Assembly (NCBI GenBank): GCA_030490835.1
Contig: CM059972.1
Location: 46,293,452-46,357,451 of the forward strand
From: Annona cherimola
Taxonomy: Eukaryota; Streptophyta; Magnoliopsida; Magnoliales; Annonaceae
Direction: 5' to 3'
Length of the DNA: 64,000 nucleotides
Shown: positions 24,296 through 38,738 of the stretch, piece after piece
Layout: the number at the start of each line of letters is the position of its first letter
How positions within the stretch are numbered: the stretch's first letter is position 1
Program-made: the position numbers and the translations under genes
Notes under the pieces: model-generated
Told to the model about the DNA's origin: nothing
What the model saw: only the letters and a program-made list of their open reading frames with translations
Database searches by the model: none

Positions 24296-26625
24296 CCTTG
24301 TCGTTCGAATGTAAATGAAATGAAGGGATTGATGTTGATTGTTGTTGATTGAAGTTCCTTTCGTCCGAATTAGTTGTTTTGAATCTATTGCAATGCATTA
24401 AAGTTTACTCGTTCTAGTTACAGTCAAATCAAGTCAATTAGATTGAGTTGTACTCAATTCTAGCTAATCAAAGTTCATTCTATCCAACTCAATTCATTTG
24501 ATTCAATTTCAATGCCTTTAAGGTCATTCCTTGTCGTTCGAACGTAAATGAAATCAAGGGATTGTTGTTAATTGTTGTTGATTGAAGTTCCTTTCCTCCG
24601 ATTCAGTTGTTTTGAATCTATTGGAATGCGTTAAAGTTTACTCGTTCTCCTTAGAGTAGAATCAAGTCAATTAGATTGAGTTGTACTGAATTCTAGCTAA
24701 ACAAAGTTCATTCTATCAAACTCAATTCATTTGATTCGATTTCAATGCCTTTAAGGTCTTCCCTTGTCGTTCGAATGTAAATGAAATGAAGGGATTGATG
24801 TTGATTGTTGTTGATTGAAGTTCCTTTCGTCCGAATTAGTTGTTTTGATTCTATTGCAATGCATTAAAGTTTACTCGTTCTAGTTACAGTCAAATCAAGT
24901 CAATTAGATTGAGTTGTACTCAATTCTAGCTAATCAAAGTTCATTCTATCCAACTCAATTCATTTGATTCGATTTCAATGCCTTTAAGGTCATTCCTTGT
25001 CGTTCGAATGTAAATGAAATAAAGGGATTGTTGTTAATTGTTGTTGATTGAAGTTCCTTTCCTCCGATTTAGTTGTTTTGAATCTATTGGAATGCGTTAA
25101 AGGTTACTCGTTCTCCTTAGAGTAGAATCAAGTCAATTAGATTGAGTTGTACTTAATTCTAGCTAATCAAAGTTCATCCTATCAAACTCAATTCATTTGA
25201 TTCGATTTGAATACCTTTAAGGTCTTCCCTTGTTGTTCGAATGTAAATGAAATCATGAGATTGTTGTTCATTTTTGTTGATTGAAGTTCCTTTCGTCCAA
25301 TTCAGTTGTTTTGAATCTATTGCAATGCGTTAAAGTTTACTCCTTCTACTTACAGTCAAATCACGTCAATTAGATTGAGTTGTACTCAATTCTACCTAAT
25401 CAAAGTTCATTCTATCCAACTGACTTCATTTGATTCGATTTCAATGCCTTTAAGGTCATTCCTTGTCGTTCGAATGTAAATGAAATCATGGGATTGTTGT
25501 TAATTCTTGTTGATTGAAGTTCCTTTCGTCCAATTCAGTTGTTTTGAATCTATTGCAATGCGTTAAAGTTAACTCGTTCTACTTACAGTCAAATCACGTA
25601 AATTAGATTGAGTTGTACTCAATTGTAGCTAATCGAAGTTCATTCTATCAAATTCAATTCATTTGATTCGATTTCAATGCCTTTAAGGTCATTCCTTGTC
25701 GTTCGAATGTAAACGAATTCAAGGGATTGTTGTTGATTGTTGTTGATTGAAGTTCCTTTCCTCCGATTCAGTTGTTTTGAATCTATTGGAATGCATTAAA
25801 GTTTACTCGTTCTACTTACAGTCAAATCGAGTCAATTAGATTGAGTTGTACTCAATTGTAGCTAATCAAAGTTCATTCTATCAAACTCAATTCATTTGAT
25901 TCGATTTCAATGCCTTTAACGTCATTCCTTTTCGTTTGAATGTAAATGAAATAAAGGGATTGTTGTTAATTGTTGTTGATTGAAGTTCCTTTCCTCCGAT
26001 TCAGTTGTTTTGAATCTATTGGAATGCGTTAAAATTTACTCGTTCTCCTTAGAGTAGAATCAAGTCAATTAGATTTAGTTGTCCTTAATTCTAGCTAATC
26101 AAAGTTCATTCTATCAAACTCAATTCATTTGATTCGATTTGAATACCTTTAAGGTCTTCCCTTGTCGTTCGAATGTAAATGAAATGAAGGGATTGATGTT
26201 GATTGTTGTTGATTGAAGTTCCTTTCGTCCGAATTAGTTGTTTTGAATCTATTGGAATGCATTAAAGTTTTCTCGTTCTACTTACAGTCAAATCAAGTCA
26301 ATTAGATTGAGTTGTACTCAATTGTAGCTAATCAAAGTTCATTCTATCAAACTCAATTCGATTGATTCGATTTCAATGCCTTTAACGTCATTCCTTTTCG
26401 TTCGAATGTAAATGAAATAAAGGGATTGTTGTTAATTGTTGTTGATTGAAGTTCCTTTCCTCCGATTCAGTTGTTTTGAATCTATTGGAATGCGTTAATG
26501 TTTACTCGTTCTCCTTAGAGTAGAATCAAGTCAATTAGATTGAGTTGTACTTAATTCTAGCTAATCAAAGGTCATTCTATCAAACTCAATTCATTTGATT
26601 CGATTTGAATACCTTTAAGGTCTTA
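24296..26625 (+). repeat. 2330-bp HOR copy 1
   Basis: First regular copy. Private changes seen: T at 25718, creating GAATTC, and A at 26625. It has the HOR-diagnostic GTTAAC at 25568 and GAATTC at 24688. Confidence 0.9.
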
Positions 26626-28955
26626 CCTTGTCGTTCGAATGTAAATGAAATGAAGGGATTGATGTTGATTGTTGTTGATTGAAGTTCCTTTCGTCCGAAT
26701 TAGTTGTTTTGAATCTATTGCAATGCATTAAAGTTTACTCGTTCTAGTTACAGTCAAATCAAGTCAATTAGATTGAGTTGTACTCAATTCTAGCTAATCA
26801 AAGTTCATTCTATCCAACTCAATTCATTTGATTCAATTTCAATGCCTTTAAGGTCATTCCTTGTCGTTCGAACGTAAATGAAATCAAGGGATTGTTGTTA
26901 ATTGTTGTTGATTGAAGTTCCTTTCCTCCGATTCAGTTGTTTTGAATCTATTGGAATGCGTTAAAGTTTACTCGTTCTCCTTAGAGTAGAATCAAGTCAA
27001 TTAGATTGAGTTGTACTGAATTCTAGCTAAACAAAGTTCATTCTATCAAACTCAATTCATTTGATTCGATTTCAATGCATTTAAGGTCTTCCCTTGTCGT
27101 TCGAATGTAAATGAAATGAAGGGATTGATGTTGATTGTTGTTGATTGAAGTTCCTTTCGTCCGAATTAGTTGTTTTGATTCTATTGCAATGCATTAAAGT
27201 TTACTCGTTCTAGTTACAGTCAAATCAAGTCAATTAGATTGAGTTGTACTCAATTCTAGCTAATCAAAGTTCATTCTATCCAACTCAATTCATTTGATTC
27301 GATTTCAATGCCTTTAAGGTCATTCCTTGTCGTTCGAATGTAAATGAAATAAAGGGATTGTTGTTAATTGTTGTTGATTGAAGTTCCTTTCCTCCGATTT
27401 AGTTGTTTTGAATCTATTGGAATGCGTTAAAGGTTACTCGTTCTCCTTAGAGTAGAATCAAGTCAATTAGATTGAGTTGTACTTAATTCTAGCTAATCAA
27501 AGTTCATCCTATCAAACTCAATTCATTTGATTCGATTTGAATACCTTTAAGGTCTTCCCTTGTTGTTCGAATGTAAATGAAATCATGAGATTGTTGTTCA
27601 TTTTTGTTGATTGAAGTTCCTTTCGTCCAATTCAGTTGTTTTGAATCTATTGCAATGCGTTAAAGTTTACTCCTTCTACTTACAGTCAAATCACGTCAAT
27701 TAGATTGAGTTGTACTCAATTCTACCTAATCAAAGTTCATTCTATCCAACTGACTTCATTTGATTCGATTTCAATGCCTTTAAGGTCATTCCTTGTCGTT
27801 CGAATGTAAATGAAATCATGGGATTGTTGTTAATTCTTGTTGATTGAAGTTCCTTTCGTCCAATTCAGTTGTTTTGAATCTATTGCAATGCGTTAAAGTT
27901 AACTCGTTCTACTTACAGTCAAATCACGTAAATTAGATTGAGTTGTACTCAATTGTAGCTAATCGAAGTTCATTCTATCAAATTCAATTCATTTGATTCG
28001 ATTTCAATGCCTTTAAGGTCATTCCTTGTCGTTCGAATGTAAACGAAATCAAGGGATTGTTGTTGATTGTTGTTGATTGAAGTTCCTTTCCTCCGATTCA
28101 GTTGTTTTGAATCTATTGGAATGCATTAAAGTTTACTCGTTCTACTTACAGTCAAATCGAGTCAATTAGATTGAGTTGTACTCAATTGTAGCTAATCAAA
28201 GTTCATTCTATCAAACTCAATTCATTTGATTCGATTTCAATGCCTTTAACGTCATTCCTTTTCGTTTGAATGTAAATGAAATAAAGGGATTGTTGTTAAT
28301 TGTTGTTGATTGAAGTTCCTTTCCTCCGATTCAGTTGTTTTGAATCTATTGGAATGCGTTAAAATTTACTCGTTCTCCTTAGAGTAGAATCAAGTCAATT
28401 AGATTTAGTTGTCCTTAATTCTAGCTAATCAAAGTTCATTCTATCAAACTCAATTCATTTGATTCGATTTGAATACCTTTAAGGTCTTCCCTTGTCGTTC
28501 GAATGTAAATGAAATGAAGGGATTGATGTTGATTGTTGTTGATTGAAGTTCCTTTCGTCCGAATTAGTTGTTTTGAATCTATTGGAATGCATTAAAGTTT
28601 TCTCGTTCTACTTACAGTCAAATCAAGTCAATTAGATTGAGTTGTACTCAATTGTAGCTAATCAAAGTTCATTCTATCAAACTCAATTCGATTGATTCGA
28701 TTTCAATGCCTTTAACGTCATTCCTTTTCGTTCGAATGTAAATGAAATAAAGGGATTGTTGTTAATTGTTGTTGATTGAAGTTCCTTTCCTCCGATTCAG
28801 TTGTTTTGAATCTATTGGAATGCGTTAATGTTTACTCGTTCTCCTTAGAGTAGAATCAAGTCAATTAGATTGAGTTGTACTTAATTCTAGCTAATCAAAG
28901 GTCATTCTATCAAACTCAATTCATTTGATTCGATTTGAATACCTTTAAGGTCTTC
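26626..28955 (+). repeat. 2330-bp HOR copy 2
   Basis: Private change seen: A at 27079 (ATGCATTTAAGG instead of ATGCCTTTAAGG). GTTAAC at 27898. Confidence 0.9.
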
Positions 28956-31285
28956 CCTTGTCGTTCGAATGTAAATGAAATGAAGGGATTGATGTTGATT
29001 GTTGTTGATTGAAGTTCCTTTCGTCCGAATTAGTTGTTTTGAATCTATTGCAATGCATTAAAGTTTACTCGTTCTAGTTACAGTCAAATCAAGTCAATTA
29101 GATTGAGTTGTACTCAATTCTAGCTAATCAAAGTTCATTCTATCCAACTCAATTCATTTGATTCAATTTCAATGCCTTTAAGGTCATTCCTTGTCGTTCG
29201 AACGTAAATGAAATCAAGGGATTGTTGTTAATTGTTGTTGATTGAAGTTCCTTTCCTCCGATTCAGTTGTTTTGAATCTATTGGAATGCGTTAAAGTTTA
29301 CTCGTTCTCCTTAGAGTAGAATCAAGTCAATTAGATTGAGTTGTACTGAATTCTAGCTAAACAAAGTTCATTCTATCAAACTCAATTCATTTGATTCGAT
29401 TTCAATGCCTTTAAGGTCTTCCCTTGTCGTTCGAATGTAAATGAAATGAAGGGATTGATGTTGATTGTTGTTGATTGAAGTTCCTTTCGTCCGAATTAGT
29501 TGTTTTGATTCTATTGCAATGCATTAAAGTTTACTCGTTCTAGTTACAGTCAAATCAAGTCAATTAGATTGAGTTGTACTCAATTCTAGCTAATCAAAGT
29601 TCATTCTATCCAACTCAATTCATTTGATTCGATTTCAATGCCTTTAAGGTCATTCCTTGTCGTTCGAATGTAAATGAAATAAAGGGATTGTTGTTAATTG
29701 TTGTTGATTGAAGTTCCTTTCCTCCGATTTAGTTGTTTTGAATCTATTGGAATGCGTTAAAGGTTACTCGTTCTCCTTAGAGTAGAATCAAGTCAATTAG
29801 ATTGAGTTGTACTTAATTCTAGCTAATCAAAGTTCATCCTATCAAACTCAATTCATTTGATTCGATTTGAATACCTTTAAGGTCTTCCCTTGTTGTTCGA
29901 ATGTAAATGAAATCATGAGATTGTTGTTCATTTTTGTTGATTGAAGTTCCTTTCGTCCAATTCAGTTGTTTTGAATCTATTGCAATGCGTTAAAGTTTAC
30001 TCCTTCTACTTACAGTCAAATCACGTCAATTAGATTGAGTTGTACTCAATTCTACCTAATCAAAGTTCATTCTATCCAACTGACTTCATTTGATTCGATT
30101 TCAATGCCTTTAAGGTCATTCCTTGTCGTTCGAATGTAAATGAAATCATGGGATTGTTGTTAATTCTTGTTGATTGAAGTTCCTTTCGTCCAATTCAGTT
30201 GTTTTGAATCTATTGCAATGCGTTAAAGTTAACTCGTTCTACTTACAGTCAAATCACGTAAATTAGATTGAGTTGTACTCAATTGTAGCTAATCGAAGTT
30301 CATTCTATCAAATTCAATTCATTTGATTCGATTTCAATGCCTTTAAGGTCATTCCTTGTCGTTCGAATGTAAACGAAATCAAGGGATTGTTGTTGATTGT
30401 TGTTGATTGAAGTTCCTTTCCTCCGATTCAGTTGTTTTGAATCTATTGGAATGCATTAAAGTTTACTCGTTCTACTTACAGTCAAATCGAGTCAATTAGA
30501 TTGAGTTGTACTCAATTGTAGCTAATCAAAGTTCATTCTATCAAACTCAATTCATTTGATTCGATTTCAATGCCTTTAACGTCATTCCTTTTCGTTTGAA
30601 TGTAAATGAAATAAAGGGATTGTTGTTAATTGTTGTTGATTGAAGTTCCTTTCCTCCGATTCAGTTGTTTTGAATCTATTGGAATGCGTTAAAATTTACT
30701 CGTTCTCCTTAGAGTAGAATCAAGTCAATTAGATTTAGTTGTCCTTAATTCTAGCTAATCAAAGTTCATTCTATCAAACTCAATTCATTTGATTCGATTT
30801 GAATACCTTTAAGGTCTTCCCTTGTCGTTCGAATGTAAATGAAATGAAGGGATTGATGTTGATTGTTGTTGATTGAAGTTCCTTTCGTCCGAATTAGTTG
30901 TTTTGAATCTATTGGAATGCATTAAAGTTTTCTCGTTCTACTTACAGTCAAATCAAGTCAATTAGATTGAGTTGTACTCAATTGTAGCTAATCAAAGTTC
31001 ATTCTATCAAACTCAATTCGATTGATTCGATTTCAATGCCTTTAACGTCATTCCTTTTCGTTCGAATGTAAATGAAATAAAGGGATTGTTGTTAATTGTT
31101 GTTGATTGAAGTTCCTTTCCTCCGATTCAGTTGTTTTGAATCTATTGGAATGCGTTAATGTTTACTCGTTCTCCTTAGAGTAGAATCAAGTCAATTAGAT
31201 TGAGTTGTACTTAATTCTAGCTAATCAAAGGTCATTCTATCAAACTCAATTCATTTGATTCGATTTGAATACCTTTAAGGTCTTC
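28956..31285 (+). repeat. 2330-bp HOR copy 3
   Basis: No private change noticed by eye. GTTAAC at 30228. It can serve as the consensus copy. Confidence 0.9.
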
Positions 31286-33615
31286 CCTTGTCGTTCGAAT
31301 GTAAATGAAATGAAGGGATTGATGTTGATTGTTGTTGATTGAAGTTCCTTTCGTCCGAATTAGTTGTTTTGAATCTATTGCAATGCATTAAAGTTTACTC
31401 GTTCTAGTTACAGTCAAATCAAGTCAATTAGATTGAGTTGTACTCAATTCTAGCTAATCAAAGTTCATTCTATCCAACTCAATTCATTTGATTCAATTTC
31501 AATGCCTTTAAGGTCATTCCTTGTCGTTCGAACGTAAATGAAATCAAGGGATTGTTGTTAATTGTTGTTGATTGAAGTTCCTTTCCTCCGATTCAGTTGT
31601 TTTGAATCTATTGGAATGCGTTAAAGTTTACTCGTTCTCCTTAGAGTAGAATCAAGTCAATTAGATTGAGTTGTACTGAATTCTAGCTAAACAAAGTTCA
31701 TTCTATCAAACTCAATTCATTTGATTCGATTTCAATGCCTTTAAGGTCTTCCCTTGTCGTTCGAATGTAAATGAAATGAAGGGATTGATGTTGATTGTTG
31801 TTGATTGAAGTTCCTTTCGTCCGAATTAGTTGTTTTGATTCTATTGCAATGCATTAAAGTTTACTCGTTCTAGTTACAGTCAAATCAAGTCAATTAGATT
31901 GAGTTGTACTCAATTCTAGCTAATCAAAGTTCATTCTATCCAACTCAATTCATTTGATTCGATTTCAATGCCTTTAAGGTCATTCCTTGTCGTTCGAATG
32001 TAAATGAAATAAAGGGATTGTTGTTAATTGTTGTTGATTGAAGTTCCTTTCCTCCGATTTAGTTGTTTTGAATCTATTGGAATGCGTTAAAGGTTACTCG
32101 TTCTCCTTAGAGTAGAATCAAGTCAATTAGATTGAGTTGTACTTAATTCTAGCTAATCAAAGTTCATCCTATCAAACTCAATTCATTTGATTCGATTTGA
32201 ATACCTTTAAGGTCTTCCCTTGTTGTTCGAATGTAAATGAAATCATGAGATTGTTGTTCATTTTTGTTGATTGAAGTTCCTTTCGTCCAATTCAGTTGTT
32301 TTGAATCTATTGCAATGCGTTAAAGTTTACTCCTTCTACTTACAGTCAAATCACGTCAATTAGATTGAGTTGTACTCAATTCTACCTAATCAAAGTTCAT
32401 TCTATCCAACTGACTTCATTTGATTCGATTTCAATGCCTTTAAGGTCATTCCTTGTCGTTCGAATGTAAATGAAATCATGGGATTGTTGTTAATTCTTGT
32501 TGATTGAAGTTCCTTTCGTCCAATTCAGTTGTTTTGAATCTATTGCAATGCGTTAAAGTTAACTCGTTCTACTTACAGTCAAATCACGTAAATTAGATTG
32601 AGTTGTACTCAATTGTAGCTAATCGAAGTTCATTCTATCAAATTCAATTCATTTGATTCGATTTCAATGCCTTTAAGGTCATTCCTTGTCGTTCGAATGT
32701 AAACGAAATCAAGGGATTGTTGTTGATTGTTGTTGATTGAAGTTCCTTTCCTCCGATTCAGTTGTTTTGAATCTATTGGAATGCATTAAAGTTTACTCGT
32801 TCTACTTACAGTCAAATCGAGTCAATTAGATTGAGTTGTACTCAATTGTAGCTAATCAAAGTTCATTCTATCAAACTCAATTCATTTGATTCGATTTCAA
32901 TGCCTTTAACGTCATTCCTTTTCGTTTGAATGTAAATGAAATAAAGGGATTGTTGTTAATTGTTGTTGATTGAAGTTCCTTTCCTCCGATTCAGTTGTTT
33001 TGAATCTATTGGAATGCGTTAAAATTTACTCGTTCTCCTTAGAGTAGAATCAAGTCAATTAGATTTAGTTGTCCTTAATTCTAGCTAATCAAAGTTCATT
33101 CTATCAAACTCAATTCATTTGATTCGATTTGAATACCTTTAAGGTCTTCCCTTGTCGTTCGAATGTAAATGAAATGAAGGGATTGATGTTGATTGTTGTT
33201 GATTGAAGTTCCTTTCGTCCGAATTAGTTGTTTTGAATCTATTGGAATGCATTAAAGTTTTCTCGTTCTACTTACAGTCAAATCAAGTCAATTAGATTGA
33301 GTTGTACTCAATTGTAGCTAATCAAAGTTCATTCTATCAAACTCAATTCGATTGATTCGATTTCAATGCCTTTAACGTCATTCCTTTTCGTTCGAATGTA
33401 AATGAAATAAAGGGATTGTTGTTAATTGTTGTTGATTGAAGTTCCTTTCCTCCGATTCAGTTGTTTTGAATCTATTGGAATGCGTTAATGTTTACTCGTT
33501 CTCCTTAGAGTAGAATCAAGTCAATTAGATTGAGTTGTACTTAATTCTAGCTAATCAAAGGTCATTCTATCAAACTCAATTCATTTGATTCGATTTGAAT
33601 ACCTTTAAGGTCTTC
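31286..33615 (+). repeat. 2330-bp HOR copy 4
   Basis: No private change noticed by eye. GTTAAC at 32558. Confidence 0.9.
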
Positions 33616-35945
33616 CCTTGTCGTTCGAATGTAAATGAAATGAAGGGATTGATGTTGATTGTTGTTGATTGAAGTTCCTTTCGTCCGAATTAGTTGTTTT
33701 GAATCTATTGCAATGCATTAAAGTTTACTCGTTCTAGTTACAGTCAAATCAAGTCAATTAGATTGAGTTGTACTCAATTCTAGCTAATCAAAGTTCATTC
33801 TATCCAACTCAATTCATTTGATTCAATTTCAATGCCTTTAAGGTCATTCCTTGTCGTTCGAACGTAAATGAAATCAAGGGATTGTTGTTAATTGTTGTTG
33901 ATTGAAGTTCCTTTCCTCCGATTCAGTTGTTTTGAATCTATTGGAATGCGTTAAAGTTTACTCGTTCTCCTTAGAGTAGAATCAAGTCAATTAGATTGAG
34001 TTGTACTGAATTCTAGCTAAACAAAGTTCATTCTATCAAACTCAATTCATTTGATTCGATTTCAATGCCTTTAAGGTCTTCCCTTGTCGTTCGAATGTAA
34101 ATGAAATGAAGGGATTGATGTTGATTGTTGTTGATTGAAGTTCCTTTCGTCCGAATTAGTTGTTTTGATTCTATTGCAATGCATTAAAGTTTACTCGTTC
34201 TAGTTACAGTCAAATCAAGTCAATTAGATTGAGTTGTACTCAATTCTAGCTAATCAAAGTTCATTCTATCCAACTCAATTCATTTGATTCGATTTCAATG
34301 CCTTTAAGGTCATTCCTTGTCGTTCGAATGTAAATGAAATAAAGGGATTGTTGTTAATTGTTGTTGATTGAAGTTCCTTTCCTCCGATTTAGTTGTTTTG
34401 AATCTATTGGAATGCGTTAAAGGTTACTCGTTCTCCTTAGAGTAGAATCAAGTCAATTAGATTGAGTTGTACTTAATTCTAGCTAATCAAAGTTCATCCT
34501 ATCAAACTCAATTCATTTGATTCGATTTGAATACCTTTAAGGTCTTCCCTTGTTGTTCGAATGTAAATGAAATCATGAGATTGTTGTTCATTTTTGTTGA
34601 TTGAAGTTCCTTTCGTCCAATTCAGTTGTTTTGAATCTATTGCAATGCGTTAAAGTTTACTCCTTCTACTTACAGTCAAATCACGTCAATTAGATTGAGT
34701 TGTACTCAATTCTACCTAATCAAAGTTCATTCTATCCAACTGACTTCATTTGATTCGATTTCAATGCCTTTAAGGTCATTCCTTGTCGTTCGAATGTAAA
34801 TGAAATCATGGGATTGTTGTTAATTCTTGTTGATTGAAGTTCCTTTCGTCCAATTCAGTTGTTTTGAATCTATTGCAATGCGTTAAAGTTAACTCGTTCT
34901 ACTTACAGTCAAATCACGTAAATTAGATTGAGTTGTACTCAATTGTAGCTAATCGAAGTTCATTCTATCAAATTCAATTCATTTGATTCGATTTCAATGC
35001 CTTTAAGGTCATTCCTTGTCGTTCGAATGTAAACGAAATCAAGGGATTGTTGTTGATTGTTGTTGATTGAAGTTCCTTTCCTCCGATTCAGTTGTTTTGA
35101 ATCTATTGGAATGCATTAAAGTTTACTCGTTCTACTTACAGTCAAATCGAGTCAATTAGATTGAGTTGTACTCAATTGTAGCTAATCAAAGTTCATTCTA
35201 TCAAACTCAATTCATTTGATTCGATTTCAATGCCTTTAACGTCATTCCTTTTCGTTTGAATGTAAATGAAATAAAGGGATTGTTGTTAATTGTTGTTGAT
35301 TGAAGTTCCTTTCCTCCGATTCAGTTGTTTTGAATCTATTGGAATGCGTTAAAATTTACTCGTTCTCCTTAGAGTAGAATCAAGTCAATTAGATTTAGTT
35401 GTCCTTAATTCTAGCTAATCAAAGTTCATTCTATCAAACTCAATTCATTTGATTCGATTTGAATACCTTTAAGGTCTTCCCTTGTCGTTCGAATGTAAAT
35501 GAAATGAAGGGATTGATGTTGATTGTTGTTGATTGAAGTTCCTTTCGTCCGAATTAGTTGTTTTGAATCTATTGGAATGCATTAAAGTTTTCTCGTTCTA
35601 CTTACAGTCAAATCAAGTCAATTAGATTGAGTTGTACTCAATTGTAGCTAATCAAAGTTCATTCTATCAAACTCAATTCGATTGATTCGATTTCAATGCC
35701 TTTAACGTCATTCCTTTTCGTTCGAATGTAAATGAAATAAAGGGATTGTTGTTAATTGTTGTTGATTGAAGTTCCTTTCCTCCGATTCAGTTGTTTTGAA
35801 TATATTGGAATGCGTTAATGTTTACTCGTTCTCCTTAGAGTAGAATCAAGTCAATTAGATTGAGTTGTACTTAATTCTAGCTAATCAAAGGTCATTCTAT
35901 CAAACTCAATTCATTTGATTCGATTTGAATACCTTTAAGGTCTTC
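33616..35945 (+). repeat. 2330-bp HOR copy 5
   Basis: Private change seen: A at 35802 (GAATATATTGG instead of GAATCTATTGG). GTTAAC at 34888. Confidence 0.9.
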
Positions 35946-38275
35946 CCTTGTCGTTCGAATGTAAATGAAATGAAGGGATTGATGTTGATTGTTGTTGATT
36001 GAAGTTCCTTTCGTCCGAATTAGTTGTTTTGAATCTATTGCAATGCATTAAAGTTTACTCGTTCTAGTTACAGTCAAATCAAGTCAATTAGATTGAGTTG
36101 TACTCAATTCTAGCTAATCAAAGTTCATTCTATCCAACTCAATTCATTTGATTCAATTTCAATGCCTTTAAGGTCATTCCTTGTCGTTCGAACGTAAATG
36201 AAATCAAGGGATTGTTGTTAATTGTTGTTGATTGAAGTTCCTTTCCTCCGATTCAGTTGTTTTGAATCTATTGGAATGCGTTAAAGTTTACTCGTTCTCC
36301 TTAGAGTAGAATCAAGTCAATTAGATTGAGTTGTACTGAATTCTAGCTAAACAAAGTTCATTCTATCAAACTCAATTCATTTGATTCGATTTCAATGCCT
36401 TTAAGGTCTTCCCTTGTCGTTCGAATGTAAATGAAATGAAGGGATTGATGTTGATTGTTGTTGATTGAAGTTCCTTTCGTCCGAATTAGTTGTTTTGATT
36501 CTATTGCAATGCATTAAAGTTTACTCGTTCTAGTTACAGTCAAATCAAGTCAATTAGATTGAGTTGTACTCAATTCTAGCTAATCAAAGTTCATTCTATC
36601 CAACTCAATTCATTTGATTCGATTTCAATGCCTTTAAGGTCATTCCTTGTCGTTCGAATGTAAATGAAATAAAGGGATTGTTGTTAATTGTTGTTGATTG
36701 AAGTTCCTTTCCTCCGATTTAGTTGTTTTGAATCTATTGGAATGCGTTAAAGGTTACTCGTTCTCCTTAGAGTAGAATCAAGTCAATTAGATTGAGTTGT
36801 ACTTAATTCTAGCTAATCAAAGTTCATCCTATCAAACTCAATTCATTTGATTCGATTTGAATACCTTTAAGGTCTTCCCTTGTTGTTCGAATGTAAATGA
36901 AATCATGAGATTGTTGTTCATTTTTGTTGATTGAAGTTCCTTTCGTCCAATTCAGTTGTTTTGAATCTATTGCAATGCGTTAAAGTTTACTCCTTCTACT
37001 TACAGTCAAATCACGTCAATTAGATTGAGTTGTACTCAATTCTACCTAATCAAAGTTCATTCTATCCAACTGACTTCATTTGATTCGATTTCAATGCCTT
37101 TAAGGTCATTCCTTGTCGTTCGAATGTAAATGAAATCATGGGATTGTTGTTAATTCTTGTTGATTGAAGTTCCTTTCGTCCAATTCAGTTGTTTTGAATC
37201 TATTGCAATGCGTTAAAGTTAACTCGTTCTACTTACAGTCAAATCACGTAAATTAGATTGAGTTGTACTCAATTGTAGCTAATCGAAGTTCATTCTATCA
37301 AATTCAATTCATTTGATTCGATTTCAATGCCTTTAAGGTCATTCCTTGTCGTTCGAATGTAAACGAAATCAAGGGATTGTTGTTGATTGTTGTTGATTGA
37401 AGTTCCTTTCCTCCGATTCAGTTGTTTTGAATCTATTGGAATGCATTAAAGTTTACTCGTTCTACTTACAGTCAAATCGAGTCAATTAGATTGAGTTGTA
37501 CTCAATTGTAGCTAATCAAAGTTCATTCTATCAAACTCAATTCATTTGATTCGATTTCAATGCCTTTAACGTCATTCCTTTTCGTTTGAATGTAAATGAA
37601 ATAAAGGGATTGTTGTTAATTGTTGTTGATTGAAGTTCCTTTCCTCCGATTCAGTTGTTTTGAATCTATTGGAATGCGTTAAAATTTACTCGTTCTCCTT
37701 AGAGTAGAATCAAGTCAATTAGATTTAGTTGTCCTTAATTCTAGCTAATCAAAGTTCATTCTATCAAACTCAATTCATTTGATTCGATTTGAATACCTTT
37801 AAGGTCTTCCCTTGTCGTTCGAATGTAAATGAAATGAAGGGATTGATGTTGATTGTTGTTGATTGAAGTTCCTTTCGTCCGAATTAGTTGTTTTGAATCT
37901 ATTGGAATGCATTAAAGTTTTCTCGTTCTACTTACAGTCAAATCAAGTCAATTAGATTGAGTTGTACTCAATTGTAGCTAATCAAAGTTCATTCTATCAA
38001 ACTCAATTCGATTGATTCGATTTCAATGCCTTTAACGTCATTCCTTTTCGTTCGAATGTAAATGAAATAAAGGGATTGTTGTTAATTGTTGTTGATTGAA
38101 GTTCCTTTCCTCCGATTCAGTTGTTTTGAATCTATTGGAATGCGTTAATGTTTACTCGTTCTCCTTAGAGTAGAATCAAGTCAATTAGATTGAGTTGTAC
38201 TTAATTCTAGCTAATCAAAGGTCATTCTATCAAACTCAATTCATTTGATTCGATTTGAATACCTTTAAGGTCTTC
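35946..38275 (+). repeat. 2330-bp HOR copy 6
   Basis: Last complete copy. GTTAAC at 37218. No private change noticed by eye. Confidence 0.9.
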
Positions 38276-38738
38276 CCTTGTCGTTCGAATGTAAATGAAA
38301 TGAAGGGATTGATGTTGATTGTTGTTGATTGAAGTTCCTTTCGTCCGAATAAGTTGTTTTGAATCTATTGCAATGCATTAAAGTTTACTCGTTCTAGTTA
38401 CAGTCAAATCAAGTCAATTAGATTGAGTTGTACTCAATTCTAGCTAATCAAAGTTCATTCTATCCAACTCAATTCATTTGATTCAATTTCAATGCCTTTA
38501 AGGTCATTCCTTGTCGTTCGAACGTAAATGAAATCAAGGGATTGTTGTTAATTGTTGTTGATTGAAGTTCCTTTCCTCCGATTCAGTTGTTTTGAATCTA
38601 TTGGAATGCGTTAAAGTTTACTCGTTCTCCTTAGAGTAGAATCAAGTCAATTAGATTGAGTTGTACTGAATTCTAGCTAAACAAAGTTCATTCTATCAAA
38701 CTCAATTCATTTGATTCGATTTCAATGCCTTTAAGGTC
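38276..38738 (+). repeat. 2330-bp HOR, partial copy 7 (463 bp)
   Basis: Matches the start of the HOR for about two monomers, with A at 38351 instead of T, then stops matching at 38739 (GGTCATTCC instead of GGTCTTCCC). Confidence 0.87.

Larger units (their letters stand above)
24296..38738 (+). repeat. HOR territory 2: 2330-bp (10-monomer) HOR, 6.2 copies
   Basis: The sequence equals itself shifted by 2330 bp from 24296 to 38738. The rare GTTCATTTTTG variant recurs at about 25267, 27597, 29927, 32257, 34587 and 36917, exactly 2330 apart. Each copy has four type 1 and six type 2-like monomers; three consecutive type 2-like monomers break the alternation in each copy. I noticed only five single-base differences among the copies and no indel: 62 monomers from 24351 to 38797 total exactly 62 x 233 bp. 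Confidence 0.93.

Noticed and set aside
24296..38738. The 2330-bp repeats as an assembly artefact.
   Set aside because: Not excluded, but private single-base differences at 25718, 26625, 27079, 35802 and 38351 distinguish several copies, which argues against one unit being copied by the assembler. Copy number still depends on long-read support.
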